Made by a program: the position numbers and the translations under genes
In this document: positions 17,717 through 26,530 of the stretch, piece by piece
Position numbering within the stretch: position 1 is the first letter of the stretch
Layout of the letters: each line of letters opens with the position of its first letter
Notes under the pieces: model-generated
What the model saw: only the letters and a program-made list of their open reading frames with translations
Databases searched by the model: none
Told to the model about the DNA's origin: nothing
NCBI GenBank assembly: GCA_963754285.1
Contig: CAVWFN010000002.1
Coordinates: forward strand, 269,964-333,963
Direction of reading: 5' to 3'
From: RYN-133 sp963754285
GTDB lineage: Bacteria > Actinomycetota > Actinomycetes > Mycobacteriales > Jatrophihabitantaceae
Length of the DNA: 64,000 bases

Positions 17717-18234
17717 GTCGCGAACGTGAATCGCGTGCAGTCGGACGGGAACGAGAACCACGCCAACGCACTCGCCGGGGTGATGACCCGCAGTCCGCCG
17801 CCGGTGTCGTCCGACCACGCATCAGGTTCGGGCGCATAGTCGGGGTGGTATTTGCCGAATGCTTCGGAGATTTTCCGTCCGAGCCCGTCCGCGTCGGCTC
17901 TCGTCGCGTGCGACTCCCCCTCGACGATCACGACCTCGGCGCCGCTCTCGAGCGTGAGCGTGCACGCCGGGTTGTGCTCGAGGTTGCGGGCGTGCCGCGT
18001 CGTCGGTGCCCCGTCGTAGTAGAACCGGCCTTCGACCCACACCCCCCAGCGCGGAACCGAATGCGGTCTGCCGTCGGGACGCACTGATGCGAGCCAGTAG
18101 TACCTCGAGGCCACCAGCCGGGCCTCGACATCCGTCCACGACAACGCGCCGTCGACGGAATCCGGAATGCCGTAGCCGTCGGGCATGGCCGGACGCGACA
18201 CGGCGGGCTCTGCGGCGCTCGACGGATTCGTCAT
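17713..18234 (-). CDS. Pyridoxamine 5'-phosphate oxidase-fold protein (FMN or F420 binding)
   Basis: 173 residues. YYWLASVRPDGRPHSVPRWG, then FYYDGAPTTRHARNLEHNPA and EVVIVEGESHATRAD are the split-barrel strands of PNPOx-like proteins; actinobacterial members often bind F420 or heme. ATG 18234. Upstream partner of the GNAT gene. Precise cofactor cannot be decided from sequence. Confidence 0.85.
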   Translation of the reverse strand: MTNPSSAAEPAVSRPAMPDGYGIPDSVDGALSWTDVEARLVASRYYWLASVRPDGRPHSVPRWGVWVEGRFYYDGAPTTRHARNLEHNPACTLTLESGAEVVIVEGESHATRADADGLGRKISEAFGKYHPDYAPEPDAWSDDTGGGLRVITPASALAWFSFPSDCTRFTFAT

Positions 18235-18387
18235 CGCCCGACCGTAGCCGTTCTCAGCCGTAATTCATCGAGCAATTCGTGAGCGCATGCGGCAATGTCG
18301 ATCAGCTCGTCCTCCGCTCAACCCGGTTCGGCGCACAACGTGCGAGCACAACGAAGGAATCCTGATCGCTCACGCGTCCAAGATCGC

Positions 18388-18951
18388 CTAACCGTGCAGC
18401 AGCGCGGCGCCGCGGGGCGAGATCCGGTAGCCGATCTTCAGCGACTCGGTCAGGCCGAGCTCCTTCAGCTTGCGCACGTCGCGCTTGAAACTCAGGGTGT
18501 CCCGCCCGAGGGACGCGGCAAGATCCGGCGCGCGACGTTCGGGATTGGCCTCGATGAGCGCGAGCACCTGCCGCGTCCACGGCCCGTTGGTCGCCGCGCG
18601 GTCGAGGCGATCGAGCCGAGCGTGCAGGGCCGCTCGCGCGGCCTCGTCGAGGTCGTCCTCACCGCGCAGGGCGACACGCGGATCGGCGCCCGCGAAACGC
18701 ACGCCGATGCGCCAGATTGGTGCCGGCTCCTTGCTCGCCATCAGCTTCAGCAGCTGTTCGCGCGACGCCCCGGCACGCTCGGCATCAGCCTTCGTAATCG
18801 TGCGGACCCGTTCGAGCGAGGTCACCTCGACGAGGCCGACCGACGTGCGCATCTTCGTACCGACGAGCACCCGCGGACGGTCCCAGCGGCGAAACGCCAG
18901 ATCGATCTCGCCGTCGCGGATGCGGGCGAGATCGACGGGGCGGATCAGCAT
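18388..18951 (-). CDS. ASCH/PUA-like domain protein with a winged-helix tail
   Basis: 187 residues. The N-terminal half (ARIRDGEIDLAFRRWDRPRV, GTKMRTSVGLVEVTSLERV) resembles the ASCH beta-barrel of RNA-binding proteins, with GADPR afterwards. The C-terminal half (QVLALIEANPERRAPDLAAS, then LKELGLTESLKIGYRISPRG) reads as a winged helix. This points to a nucleic-acid-binding protein of unknown role. It starts 4 bases after the EamA stop, so it is probably cotranscribed. Confidence 0.65.
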   Translation of the reverse strand: MLIRPVDLARIRDGEIDLAFRRWDRPRVLVGTKMRTSVGLVEVTSLERVRTITKADAERAGASREQLLKLMASKEPAPIWRIGVRFAGADPRVALRGEDDLDEAARAALHARLDRLDRAATNGPWTRQVLALIEANPERRAPDLAASLGRDTLSFKRDVRKLKELGLTESLKIGYRISPRGAALLHG

Positions 18952-18955
18952 GCGG

Positions 18956-19921
18956 TCAAGCTTGCACCAGCTCGGGTTCGGGCGCGGCGGCGATCACCGC
19001 CGAATCGTCGGCGCGCACGACGGCGATGCCGATGAGCACGGCGACTCCCCCGACGAGTTGCAACGCACCGGGCTGCTGTCCGAGCAACACCCAGGCGATG
19101 AGGACGGCGAACAGCACCTCGGTGAGCCCGACGAACGACGCCACTCGCGCACCGAGCAGACGGGTGGCAGCGATGCCTGCGGCGTAGGCGATGGCGGCTG
19201 CGACCAGCGACAACCCGATCACCGGGACGACCCAGCTCACGTGCGCGTGCAGCAGGTCGACGTCACTTGTCTCGACGTGGAACGGCAGCACTCGTGCAAC
19301 GTCGAGCACGACCAGCGTGACCGCACCGACCACCATCGCGGCCCAGGCCAGTGCGATCGGCGGCAGCGCGTCCTCGTCCTTCGACGAGATCACGAAGTAT
19401 GTCGCGAGGCCTGTGGCGGCCAGTAGCCCCCACAGCACGCCCACCGGGTCGATGCCGCCGGTCGTCGGGTTCAGCACGAGCACCAGTCCGGCCAGCGCGG
19501 CCACTCCCCCGATGACGGTGAGCCGTCGCGGCCGCTGTCCGTGCCGCAACCACAAGAACGCGACGATCAGCAGGATGCCTGAGTACTCGAGCAGCAGCGC
19601 CACGCCGACGTCCAGATGTTGCACGGCGTTGAAGAAGGCCAACTGGCACATCGCGACGGCGACGAAGCCGAACGCGAAGATCGAGCGCGCGGCGGCGCGG
19701 ACCTCGTGCCAACGCCCCCGCAGCGCCCGCACCGCCGGTACGGTCAGCAGCACGGCGGCGATGACGATGCGGAACGTCACGACCGCACCCGGAGTCCAGC
19801 CGGTGGCCATGAGCGAGTCTGCGAAGGTGCCCGACGTGCCGAAGGTGGCAGCCGACAACAGCGCGAGACCGAGTCCTAGCGCGCCGTGCGACCCGTCACG
19901 AGTCATACGCGTTACGCTCAT
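18956..19921 (-). CDS. EamA/DMT-family transporter
   Basis: 321 residues, ten hydrophobic helices in two EamA repeats: GLALLSAATFGTSGTFADSL opens the first, GLLAATGLATYFVISSKDED the second, and the last helices carry VASFVGLTEVLFAVLIAWVL. This is the RhaT/RarD-type drug/metabolite exporter family; substrate unknown. ATG 19921 was chosen because a TAGCGT box lies 7 bases upstream. Divergent from the CGNR regulator, which may control it. Confidence 0.85.
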   Translation of the reverse strand: MSVTRMTRDGSHGALGLGLALLSAATFGTSGTFADSLMATGWTPGAVVTFRIVIAAVLLTVPAVRALRGRWHEVRAAARSIFAFGFVAVAMCQLAFFNAVQHLDVGVALLLEYSGILLIVAFLWLRHGQRPRRLTVIGGVAALAGLVLVLNPTTGGIDPVGVLWGLLAATGLATYFVISSKDEDALPPIALAWAAMVVGAVTLVVLDVARVLPFHVETSDVDLLHAHVSWVVPVIGLSLVAAAIAYAAGIAATRLLGARVASFVGLTEVLFAVLIAWVLLGQQPGALQLVGGVAVLIGIAVVRADDSAVIAAAPEPELVQA

Positions 19922-19928
19922 GACATGC

Positions 19929-19934
19929 ACGCTA
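19929..19934 (-). promoter_or_regulatory. Leaderless-type -10 box of the EamA gene
   Basis: TAGCGT on the minus strand, seven bases before ATG 19921. It falls in the 38-base gap between the divergent EamA and CGNR genes. Confidence 0.45.
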
Positions 19935-19959
19935 CTGATCCCAGCGGTAAGGAGTCAAG

Positions 19960-20517
19960 TTGATTTTTACTCATGACACCGAAGTGGCGCTGAATGCGGC
20001 CGCCGCGCTGGTCAACAGCGGACACGACGGCGAGCACCTGCCCGATTTCGCCGCCCTCGACAGCTTCGTCAGCGAGTGGGGCTGGACGGGCGAGCGCACC
20101 CACGACACCGCCGAACTGAGTGCCGTCCACGCGCTGCGGCCCCGCCTGCAGGCGCTCTGGTCGGCCGGTGAGGACGAGGCGGTCGCGCAGGTCAACGCGA
20201 TGTTGCGCGAAGCCGACGCACTCCCCCAGCTGCTCAAGCACGATCAGTGGGACTACCACCTGCACGCGACGCCGTCCGATGCCGGTCTCGACGTGCGGAT
20301 GATGGTCGAGGCAGCCATGGCCTTCGTCGACGTCATCCGGATGAAGGAACTCGACCGGCTTCGGGTCTGTGCCGCCGACGACTGCCAAGACGTGCTCGTC
20401 GACCTGTCGAAGAACCGGTCTCGACGCTTCTGCGACTCCGGCTGTGGAAACCGGATGAATGTCGCCGCCTACAGAGCCCGCCAAGCCGACCGGCAAGCCG
20501 GCCGCGCCGCCGGATGA
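19960..20517 (+). CDS. CGNR zinc-finger (ABATE-domain) transcriptional regulator
   Basis: 185 residues. N-terminal ABATE domain (TEVALNAAAALVNSGHDG to about residue 125), then the C-terminal zinc finger: RVCAADDCQDVLVDLSKNRS and RRFCDSGCGNRMNVAAYRAR, giving C-x4-C, C-x3-C and the CGNR signature. TTG start at 19960 behind AAGGAG. Stress-response regulators of this kind usually act on neighbours; here the divergent EamA gene or the downstream ATPase. The stop overlaps the next ATG (ATGA). Confidence 0.88.
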   Translation: MIFTHDTEVALNAAAALVNSGHDGEHLPDFAALDSFVSEWGWTGERTHDTAELSAVHALRPRLQALWSAGEDEAVAQVNAMLREADALPQLLKHDQWDYHLHATPSDAGLDVRMMVEAAMAFVDVIRMKELDRLRVCAADDCQDVLVDLSKNRSRRFCDSGCGNRMNVAAYRARQADRQAGRAAG

Positions 20518-21068
20518 CGGCCCGGCTGATCCTGCTCAACGGACCGCCCGGCATCGGCAAGTCGACGCTGGCGCAGCGGTTCGTCGACGACCACCCGCTC
20601 GCGCTCAATCTCGACCTCGACTCGGTGCGCCGCATGCTCGGCCGCTGGAGCGAGCAACCGATCGACGCCGGCCTGCTCGCGCGCGCGATGACTCTCGAGA
20701 TGGCGCGGGTGCACCTGCGCGGCGGCCACGACGTGATCGTGCCCCAGTATCTCGGCCGTCCGCAATTCATCGCGCAGGCCGAGCAGGTGGCCGACGACGT
20801 GGGTGCCCGGTTCCTCGAGTTCGTGCTCATGGACGGCCGCGACAACGCAGTCCAGCGTTTTCAGCGCCGCACTGCCGGTGCCACGACGACGGCCCACATC
20901 GAGGCCGGTGCCCTGATGGACCAGTTCGGCGGTCAGCTTGCGCTCGAGGCGATGTACGACCGGTTGCTCCTGCTGCTCTCGCACCGCCCGGCCGCGACCG
21001 TGATCCAGTCGAGGGACGGACAGGCCGAGGCCGTCTATGCCGAGCTTCGCCGACTGGTCGATGCGTAA
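20514..21068 (+). CDS. P-loop kinase-like ATPase
   Basis: 184 residues. Walker A LLNGPPGIGKSTLAQRFV at the N-terminus, LNLDLDSVRRMLGRW next, and LEFVLMDGRDNAVQRFQRR as a lid-like segment: an AAA_33/zeta-toxin-like nucleoside or small-molecule kinase fold. Substrate unknown. ATG overlaps the CGNR stop, so translation is coupled. Confidence 0.8.
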   Translation: MTARLILLNGPPGIGKSTLAQRFVDDHPLALNLDLDSVRRMLGRWSEQPIDAGLLARAMTLEMARVHLRGGHDVIVPQYLGRPQFIAQAEQVADDVGARFLEFVLMDGRDNAVQRFQRRTAGATTTAHIEAGALMDQFGGQLALEAMYDRLLLLLSHRPAATVIQSRDGQAEAVYAELRRLVDA

Positions 21069-21071
21069 CTT
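21066..21071 (+). promoter_or_regulatory. Leaderless-type -10 box of sppA
   Basis: TAACTT at the very end of the ATPase gene, followed by six bases and then ATG 21078, so transcription would start on the start codon. Confidence 0.5.
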
Positions 21072-21077
21072 GGACAC

Positions 21078-22703
21078 ATGACCGGCTTGCCAGGACGTCC
21101 CGCCAAGTTGCTGCTCGAAATCGACCTCACGCACGTGCCCGTCGACCTCGATCCGGACGACACGCTCGGACGGTTGCGCGCCCGCAACGCGCATCAGCTG
21201 CGTCCGATCCTGCGCGCGCTGCACGAGGCCGGGAAGGATCCCCGCGTTGTCGGGCTCGTCGCGCGGCTCGGCGGCACCCTGCCGTGGGCCGCCATGCAAG
21301 AACTGCGTCGCGGCGTCGAGGCCTTCGACAAGCCGAAGGTGGCCTGGGCCGAAAGTCTCGGCGACGAGTCGGGCGACATGACGGCCTACGTGCTCGCCAC
21401 GGCCTTCGACGAGATCTGGTTGCAGCCCGGTGGCGGGCTGGGCCTGCTCGGCGTCGCGACCGAGACGACGTTCCTGCGCGGCGTGCTCGACAAGCTCGGC
21501 ATCGAGCCGCAGCTCGAACAGCGCTACGAATACAAGAACGCCGCCGACCGCATCATGCGCACCGAGTTCACCGACGCACATCGCGAGGCGTCCGATCGTC
21601 TCGTCCAGTCGATCTTCGACGACGCGGTCGCCACGGTTGCGTCCGGCCGCGGTCTTGATGTCGCCCGGGTGCGCGAGCTGATCGACACCGGTCCGCGCTC
21701 GGCCGTCGAGGCCCGCGAGGTGGGGCTGGTCGACCACCTCGGCTACCGCGACCAGGTCTACGCAGCTGCCCGATCCCGCGCGGGCAAGGACGCCGAGCTG
21801 CTCTTCGCCGACCGCTGGCGCCCGCGCGCCAAGCCCACCTTGCCGAAACGGCACAAGGGTCACGTCGCCCTGGTCCGCGCGCACGGCGCGATCGTTTCCG
21901 GGCGCTCGCGGCGCGGAGTCATGGGCAGCCAGATCGGCAGTGACTCCATCGCCGCAGCCCTGCGTGCAGTGCTCGCGAATGACGACGCCCGGGCCCTCCT
22001 GCTGCACATCGACTCGCCCGGCGGGTCAGCGGTCGCGTCCGAGACGATGTGGCGCGAGGTGTGCCGGGTCCGCGATGCCGGCAAGCCGGTGATCGTCTCG
22101 ATGGGCACGGCTGCCGCGTCCGGCGGCTACTACATCGCATGCCCCGCCGATGTCATCGTCGCGCTGCCTGCGACGCTCACGGGCTCGATCGGCGTGTTCG
22201 GCGGCAAGGTCGTGGTCAGCGAACTGCTCGACCGCATCGGTGCCGGCACAGGAAGCGTGGCGCACGGCGAGCGTGCCCGGATGTTCTCGTCGCGGCGCGG
22301 GTTCGACGACGGCGAACGTGAGCGCATCTCGGCCGCGATCGACGCGATCTACAACGACTTCGTCGCCAAGGTCGCCGAGGGACGACACCGCAGTTTCGAC
22401 GAGATCCACGCCATCGCGCGAGGCCGGGTATGGACCGGGACGGACGCGCTTGCGAACGGTCTCGTCGACGAGCTCGGCGGCCTACGCGACGCTGCGCGTA
22501 TCGCCCGCGAGCGCGCCGGGCTGTCGGAGACCGCGCCGTTGCGGCACGCCTTGCACGTCCCGCTGCGGGCGCGGTTCGGTCGGCCGCGCAACAGCGACGA
22601 TCCGCGAGCGCTGGCGCGGGCTGCAGCGCTGCCCGACCTCGCCCACGCGCTCGATCTGCCGATCGGGGCGTCGCTGCGGATGCCCTCGCTGCGCGTGCGC
22701 TGA
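21078..22703 (+). CDS. sppA: Signal peptide peptidase SppA (67K type)
   Basis: 541 residues, two S49 peptidase repeats as in the long SppA form. N-terminal repeat carries the Lys (EYKNAADRIMRTEFTDAHRE); C-terminal repeat carries ALLLHIDSPGGSAVASETMW and the nucleophile Ser in TAAASGGYYIACPADVIVAL, then GSIGVFGGKVVV. No clear N-terminal membrane anchor is seen, unlike E. coli SppA, so it may be peripheral or cytoplasmic. Degrades cleaved signal peptides in known relatives. Confidence 0.88.
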   Translation: MTGLPGRPAKLLLEIDLTHVPVDLDPDDTLGRLRARNAHQLRPILRALHEAGKDPRVVGLVARLGGTLPWAAMQELRRGVEAFDKPKVAWAESLGDESGDMTAYVLATAFDEIWLQPGGGLGLLGVATETTFLRGVLDKLGIEPQLEQRYEYKNAADRIMRTEFTDAHREASDRLVQSIFDDAVATVASGRGLDVARVRELIDTGPRSAVEAREVGLVDHLGYRDQVYAAARSRAGKDAELLFADRWRPRAKPTLPKRHKGHVALVRAHGAIVSGRSRRGVMGSQIGSDSIAAALRAVLANDDARALLLHIDSPGGSAVASETMWREVCRVRDAGKPVIVSMGTAAASGGYYIACPADVIVALPATLTGSIGVFGGKVVVSELLDRIGAGTGSVAHGERARMFSSRRGFDDGERERISAAIDAIYNDFVAKVAEGRHRSFDEIHAIARGRVWTGTDALANGLVDELGGLRDAARIARERAGLSETAPLRHALHVPLRARFGRPRNSDDPRALARAAALPDLAHALDLPIGASLRMPSLRVR

Positions 22704-22785
22704 GGTCGTACGGTCGACTCCACCGAATCTCGCCGTCGACCACGGGGCGCGCAGACGACTCCGCGGGCCGCTGCATAATCTCGCT

Positions 22786-23922
22786 GTGACCCTCGCGCTC
22801 GGTGCGTACCTGCGGCGTGCCGTTGCCGTCTCGCGGCGCGACGTGCTGGTGGCGCTCGGCGGGTTTGCCGCGGTCCGGGCATTGGTCCTGCTCAGTCTTA
22901 CGGCGAGCGCTGACAGGATCGGCCGCAGCTCGTACGAGGTGCTGACCAAGTGGGACGCGCAGTGGTACGCCGGGATCGCCGAGCACGGCTACGGATTCGT
23001 CCGCACGATGCCGGACGGACGCGTGTTGAGCGACTACGCGTTCTTCCCGCTGTTCCCGTGGACGGAGCGGCTGCTGGCCGGCGTCACCGGGCTTCCGGCC
23101 GTCGGCGCCGGTGTGCTCATCAGCGCGGTCGCGAGCCTGGCCGCGGCCGCGGGAATCTTCGTTGTCGCCGAACGGGTCATCGGGTCACACGCGGCTGTGG
23201 TCGCGACGATCCTGTGGGCTGTCGTGCCGATCGGCCTCGTCGAGTCGATGGCCTACAGCGAGGCACTGTTCACGGCACTCGCCGCGTGGGCGTTGTTCGC
23301 GACGCTCGACGAACGCTGGACGTCGGCGGCGGTGCTCGCCTGCGCCGCGGGGCTGACGCGACCGACCGGACTCGCCGTGGTGGTAGCCGTCTGCGCCGCG
23401 GCCGTCATCGCGTTTCGTCACAAGAGGGCCGACGGAGCGTCGCTGCTGCCTGTCCTGATCGCTCCCGTCGGGCTTCTCGGATACCTCGGCTGGGTCGGGT
23501 GGCAGCGCCACAGCATCACCGGGTACTTCGACGTGACCAACGGCTGGGGCAACCATTTCGACGGTGGCCTGGCGTTAGCGCGATGGATCGGCAGTCGCCT
23601 CGAGGGCACCAGCCCGGTCACCGGCGTGCTGCTCATCGCTGGTCTCGTCGCACTGGCTGTTGCCGTGGGCGTGTGCATCCGGCAGGGCCAGCCGGCACCG
23701 TTGCTGATCTTCGTCGTCGTGATCGTCGCGCTCACGGTGGCGACGTCCGGCTACTTCGGCTCGCGGCCGCGCTACCTGTTGCCTGCGTTCCCGCTGCTGT
23801 TCCCGCTCGCGCAGTGGCTGGCTGCCCGGCGTGCCGCCGTGGTCACCGCAACGCTGACCGCCGCCGCGGTCGGCGCCGGCATCTGCGCTGCCGCGCTGTT
23901 CCTCGGCAACGGGCCGCCGTAG
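22786..23922 (+). CDS. PIG-V-like integral membrane mannosyltransferase family protein
   Basis: 378 residues, about nine hydrophobic helices. After the first helix comes VLTKWDAQWYAGIAEHGYGF with a WDxxWY acidic motif, then SDYAFFPLFPWTERLLAG and SMAYSEALFTALAAWALFAT, the pattern of PIG-V / GPI-mannosyltransferase-like GT-C proteins of actinobacteria. Probable sugar transfer from a lipid-linked donor on the outer face of the membrane. GTG 22786 precedes the first helix. Confidence 0.75.
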   Translation: MTLALGAYLRRAVAVSRRDVLVALGGFAAVRALVLLSLTASADRIGRSSYEVLTKWDAQWYAGIAEHGYGFVRTMPDGRVLSDYAFFPLFPWTERLLAGVTGLPAVGAGVLISAVASLAAAAGIFVVAERVIGSHAAVVATILWAVVPIGLVESMAYSEALFTALAAWALFATLDERWTSAAVLACAAGLTRPTGLAVVVAVCAAAVIAFRHKRADGASLLPVLIAPVGLLGYLGWVGWQRHSITGYFDVTNGWGNHFDGGLALARWIGSRLEGTSPVTGVLLIAGLVALAVAVGVCIRQGQPAPLLIFVVVIVALTVATSGYFGSRPRYLLPAFPLLFPLAQWLAARRAAVVTATLTAAAVGAGICAAALFLGNGPP

Positions 23923-23946
23923 CCGGCCGACCAGTGCCGCCAAGCC

Positions 23947-24201
23947 TCACTTCCAGCGGAAATGCACGAACACCCGTCCGAAGTTGTCTTTGTCCTTCTC
24001 GACGCGGTGATAGAGCGCCTTGATGTCCTTGCGGTCGAGGAAGCGCAGGACGTGCTTCTTCAGCTGGCCTGAACCCTTGCCGGGGATGATCTCGACCAGC
24101 GGAGCCTTCTTGGCAATGGCCTCGTCGATGACGGCCTGCAACGCGCGATCGATCTCGCCGCCGCGGTTGTAGATGTCGTGCAGATCGAGTTTGAGCTTCA
24201 C
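23947..24201 (-). CDS. Smr-domain protein
   Basis: 84 residues, essentially one Smr (small MutS-related) domain: LKLDLHDIYNRGGEIDRALQ, the PLVEIIPGKGSGQLKKHVLR core, and ALYHRVEKDKDNFGRVFVHF. The core normally reads HGxG; here it is PGKGSG. Smr domains bind or cut nucleic acid; stand-alone forms are of unsettled function. Confidence 0.85.
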   Translation of the reverse strand: MKLKLDLHDIYNRGGEIDRALQAVIDEAIAKKAPLVEIIPGKGSGQLKKHVLRFLDRKDIKALYHRVEKDKDNFGRVFVHFRWK

Positions 24202-24258
24202 GACTCACTCCTGCCCTGCTCGGATATTCGCCCACCGCCGTCCGGGCATGATCGAGAT

Positions 24259-25263
24259 ATGGCCGACGGCAGCTTCGAACGCGACTCCAACTACATCACG
24301 ACCCGCATCACCGCCGACGGGCGCGACGGATTTCCGGTCGAGCCCGACCGCTATCGACTCGTCGTAGCCCGAGCGTGTCCGTGGGCCAATCGCGCGATCA
24401 TCGTGCGCCGCCTGCTCGGTCTCGAGGACGTGCTGAGCATGGCACTGTGCGGCCCGACCCATGACGAGCGCAGCTGGACCTTCGATCTCTACCCCGGTGG
24501 CAAGGACCCCGTCCTCGGCATCGAACGGCTGCAGCAGGCGTTCTTCGCCCGTGACCCCGACTACTCGCGCGGGATCACCGTCCCGGCGATCGTCGACATC
24601 GAGTCCGGCGCGGTCGTCACCAACGACTTCGCACAGATGACGATCGACTTCAGCCTCGAGTGGACGAAGTTCCACCGTGGCGGCGCCCCCGAGCTGTATC
24701 CCGAGGATCGCCGCGACGAGATCGACGAGGTGGCCGAACTCGTCTACCGCGACGTCAACAACGGCGTGTACCGCACCGGGTTCGCAGCCACCCAGAGCGC
24801 TTACGACGCCGCGTTCAAGACCTTGTTCGCCCGCCTCGACTGGCTCGAGAATCGGCTGCGCACACAGCGGTATCTCGTCGGCGACACGATCACCGAAGCG
24901 GACGTGCGCCTGTTCACGACGCTGGCACGCTTCGACGCCGTCTACCACGGCCACTTCAAATGCAACCGGACGAAGCTCACCGAACTGCCCGTGCTCTGGG
25001 CCTACGCGCGCGACCTGTTCCAGACCCCCGGGTTCGGCGACACCACCGACTTCAGCCAGATCAAGCACCACTACTACGAGGTGCACACCGGCATCAATCC
25101 GAGCGGCATCGTCCCGCTCGGCCCGGACCTCACCGGATGGCTGACGCCGCACGGTCGCGAGGAGCTCGGCGGCCGCCCGTTCGGCGATGGCACTGCCCCA
25201 GGCCCACTGACGCCGGCCGAGACGGTGCCGCCCGAGCACGGACCTCTCGCCGAGGTCGCCTGA
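24259..25263 (+). CDS. Glutathionyl-hydroquinone reductase-type GST (Xi class, ECM4/YqjG)
   Basis: 334 residues. ARACPWANRAIIVRRLLGLE carries the CPWA motif with the catalytic Cys of Xi-class enzymes, followed by VTNDFAQMTIDFSLEW and a helical C-terminal half with VGDTITEADVRLFTTLARFD and HFKCNRTKL. In actinobacteria this enzyme may use mycothiol, not glutathione; that is inference. Start ATG 24259 (MADGSFERDSNYI). Confidence 0.9.
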   Translation: MADGSFERDSNYITTRITADGRDGFPVEPDRYRLVVARACPWANRAIIVRRLLGLEDVLSMALCGPTHDERSWTFDLYPGGKDPVLGIERLQQAFFARDPDYSRGITVPAIVDIESGAVVTNDFAQMTIDFSLEWTKFHRGGAPELYPEDRRDEIDEVAELVYRDVNNGVYRTGFAATQSAYDAAFKTLFARLDWLENRLRTQRYLVGDTITEADVRLFTTLARFDAVYHGHFKCNRTKLTELPVLWAYARDLFQTPGFGDTTDFSQIKHHYYEVHTGINPSGIVPLGPDLTGWLTPHGREELGGRPFGDGTAPGPLTPAETVPPEHGPLAEVA

Positions 25264-25303
25264 GCCGCGCTACGGTGTCGCCGACGACACAGGGAGCCGC
25301 CGC

Positions 25304-25675
25304 ATGCTCACGAATTCACCGTTCTACGCCAGCTACGCCGTCGACGACCTCACGGCCGCCGAGGAGTTCTACACGCAGAAGCTCGGCCTGGCCATCAACG
25401 ACATCGGCCCCGGGCTGCTCGGCCTGCGCGCGGGCAACGGCTATTCGGTGTTGATCTATGCGAAGCCAGGTTATGAGCCCGCCGGCCACACCGTGCTGAA
25501 CTTTCCCGTCGACGACATCGATGCGGCGGTCGACGAACTCACCTCGTCCGGCATCACCTTCGAGCAGTACGACGAAGGACCGCTCAAGACGAACGAGAAG
25601 GGCATCGCCGAGCCGGGGCCCAAGCAGGCCTGGTTCCGCGATCCGGCCGGCAACATCCTGTCCGTCATCCAGTAG
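25304..25675 (+). CDS. VOC-family protein
   Basis: 123 residues. SYAVDDLTAAEEFYTQKLGL begins the first module; LNFPVDDIDAAVDELTSSGI and WFRDPAGNILSVIQ the second. Ends in the typical DPAGN motif. Substrate unknown. Follows the quinone reductase by 40 bases. Confidence 0.87.
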   Translation: MLTNSPFYASYAVDDLTAAEEFYTQKLGLAINDIGPGLLGLRAGNGYSVLIYAKPGYEPAGHTVLNFPVDDIDAAVDELTSSGITFEQYDEGPLKTNEKGIAEPGPKQAWFRDPAGNILSVIQ

Positions 25676-25720
25676 CCGCCAGCTAACTGCGACACCGCGT
25701 CTCGGGTAGGGTCTGCGGGC

Positions 25721-26530
25721 ATGACGCGCGTGCGCAGCTCGGACGGAACGCAGCTCGCGGTCTACGAGTCCGGGGCCTCCGGCGCGCCCGTGCTCGTGTG
25801 CGTCCACGGCTTTCCCGACAACCACGCCGTCTGGGACCGGCTGGCCGCAGAACTCGCCACCGACTTCCGGGTCGTGCGCTACGACGTGCGCGGAGCCGGT
25901 GAGTCGGACGCCCCCGCGGACAAGACTGGTTACCGCATCCCGCTGCTCGTCGACGACCTGTACGCCGTGCTCGACCATGTCGCTCCGGGTTCGCCCGTCC
26001 ACCTGCTGGGCCACGACTGGGGCTCGGTGCAGCTGTGGCCGGCGTTGACCGATGCTCGTGCCGCCGGACGGATCGCGTCGTTCACCTCGATCTCCGGGCC
26101 CTCGCTCGATCATGCCTCGCGCTGGCTGCGCAACCGCAACGCCAGGCTCGGCGCGCGGCTCAAGCAGCTCGCGCACTCGTACTACACGCTGCTGTTCCAG
26201 CTCCCGCGTGTTCCCGAGGCCGCGATTCGACGCGGCCTGCTCGAGCGGACGGTCGGCAAGCGGTCGCGAACAGACCAGGTGAACGGTCTGAATCTGTATC
26301 GCGCCAACATGTTCGCGGCCCTTCGTGCACCGCGCCCGCAGTCGATCGACATCCCCGTGCAGGTGATCGCGCCGGGCGCGGACCCGTTCATCACGCCCGT
26401 GTGCGCGACCGAGGCCCCGGCACCGTTCGCGACCAACCTGCGCACGCGGCTGATCGAGGGCGGGCACTGGGTCGTGAAGGACGATCCGGCGCTCATCGCC
26501 GACCACGTCCGCGATTTCGCGCTCGGCTAG
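25721..26530 (+). CDS. Epoxide hydrolase-like alpha/beta hydrolase
   Basis: 269 residues. VCVHGFPDNHAVWDRLA (HGFP oxyanion loop), YDVRGAGESDAP, and LLGHDWGSVQLWPAL with Asp in the nucleophile position, as in epoxide hydrolases and haloalkane dehalogenases; the His is in LIEGGHWVVKDDP. Preceded by TAGGGT eight bases before the ATG. Converges with the secreted-protein gene, overlapping by 4 bases. Confidence 0.85.
   Translation: MTRVRSSDGTQLAVYESGASGAPVLVCVHGFPDNHAVWDRLAAELATDFRVVRYDVRGAGESDAPADKTGYRIPLLVDDLYAVLDHVAPGSPVHLLGHDWGSVQLWPALTDARAAGRIASFTSISGPSLDHASRWLRNRNARLGARLKQLAHSYYTLLFQLPRVPEAAIRRGLLERTVGKRSRTDQVNGLNLYRANMFAALRAPRPQSIDIPVQVIAPGADPFITPVCATEAPAPFATNLRTRLIEGGHWVVKDDPALIADHVRDFALG

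Noticed and set aside
20469..22007. 512-codon minus-strand frame opposite the ATPase and sppA
   Set aside because: Antisense shadow; no recognisable domain, and the plus-strand genes are certain.
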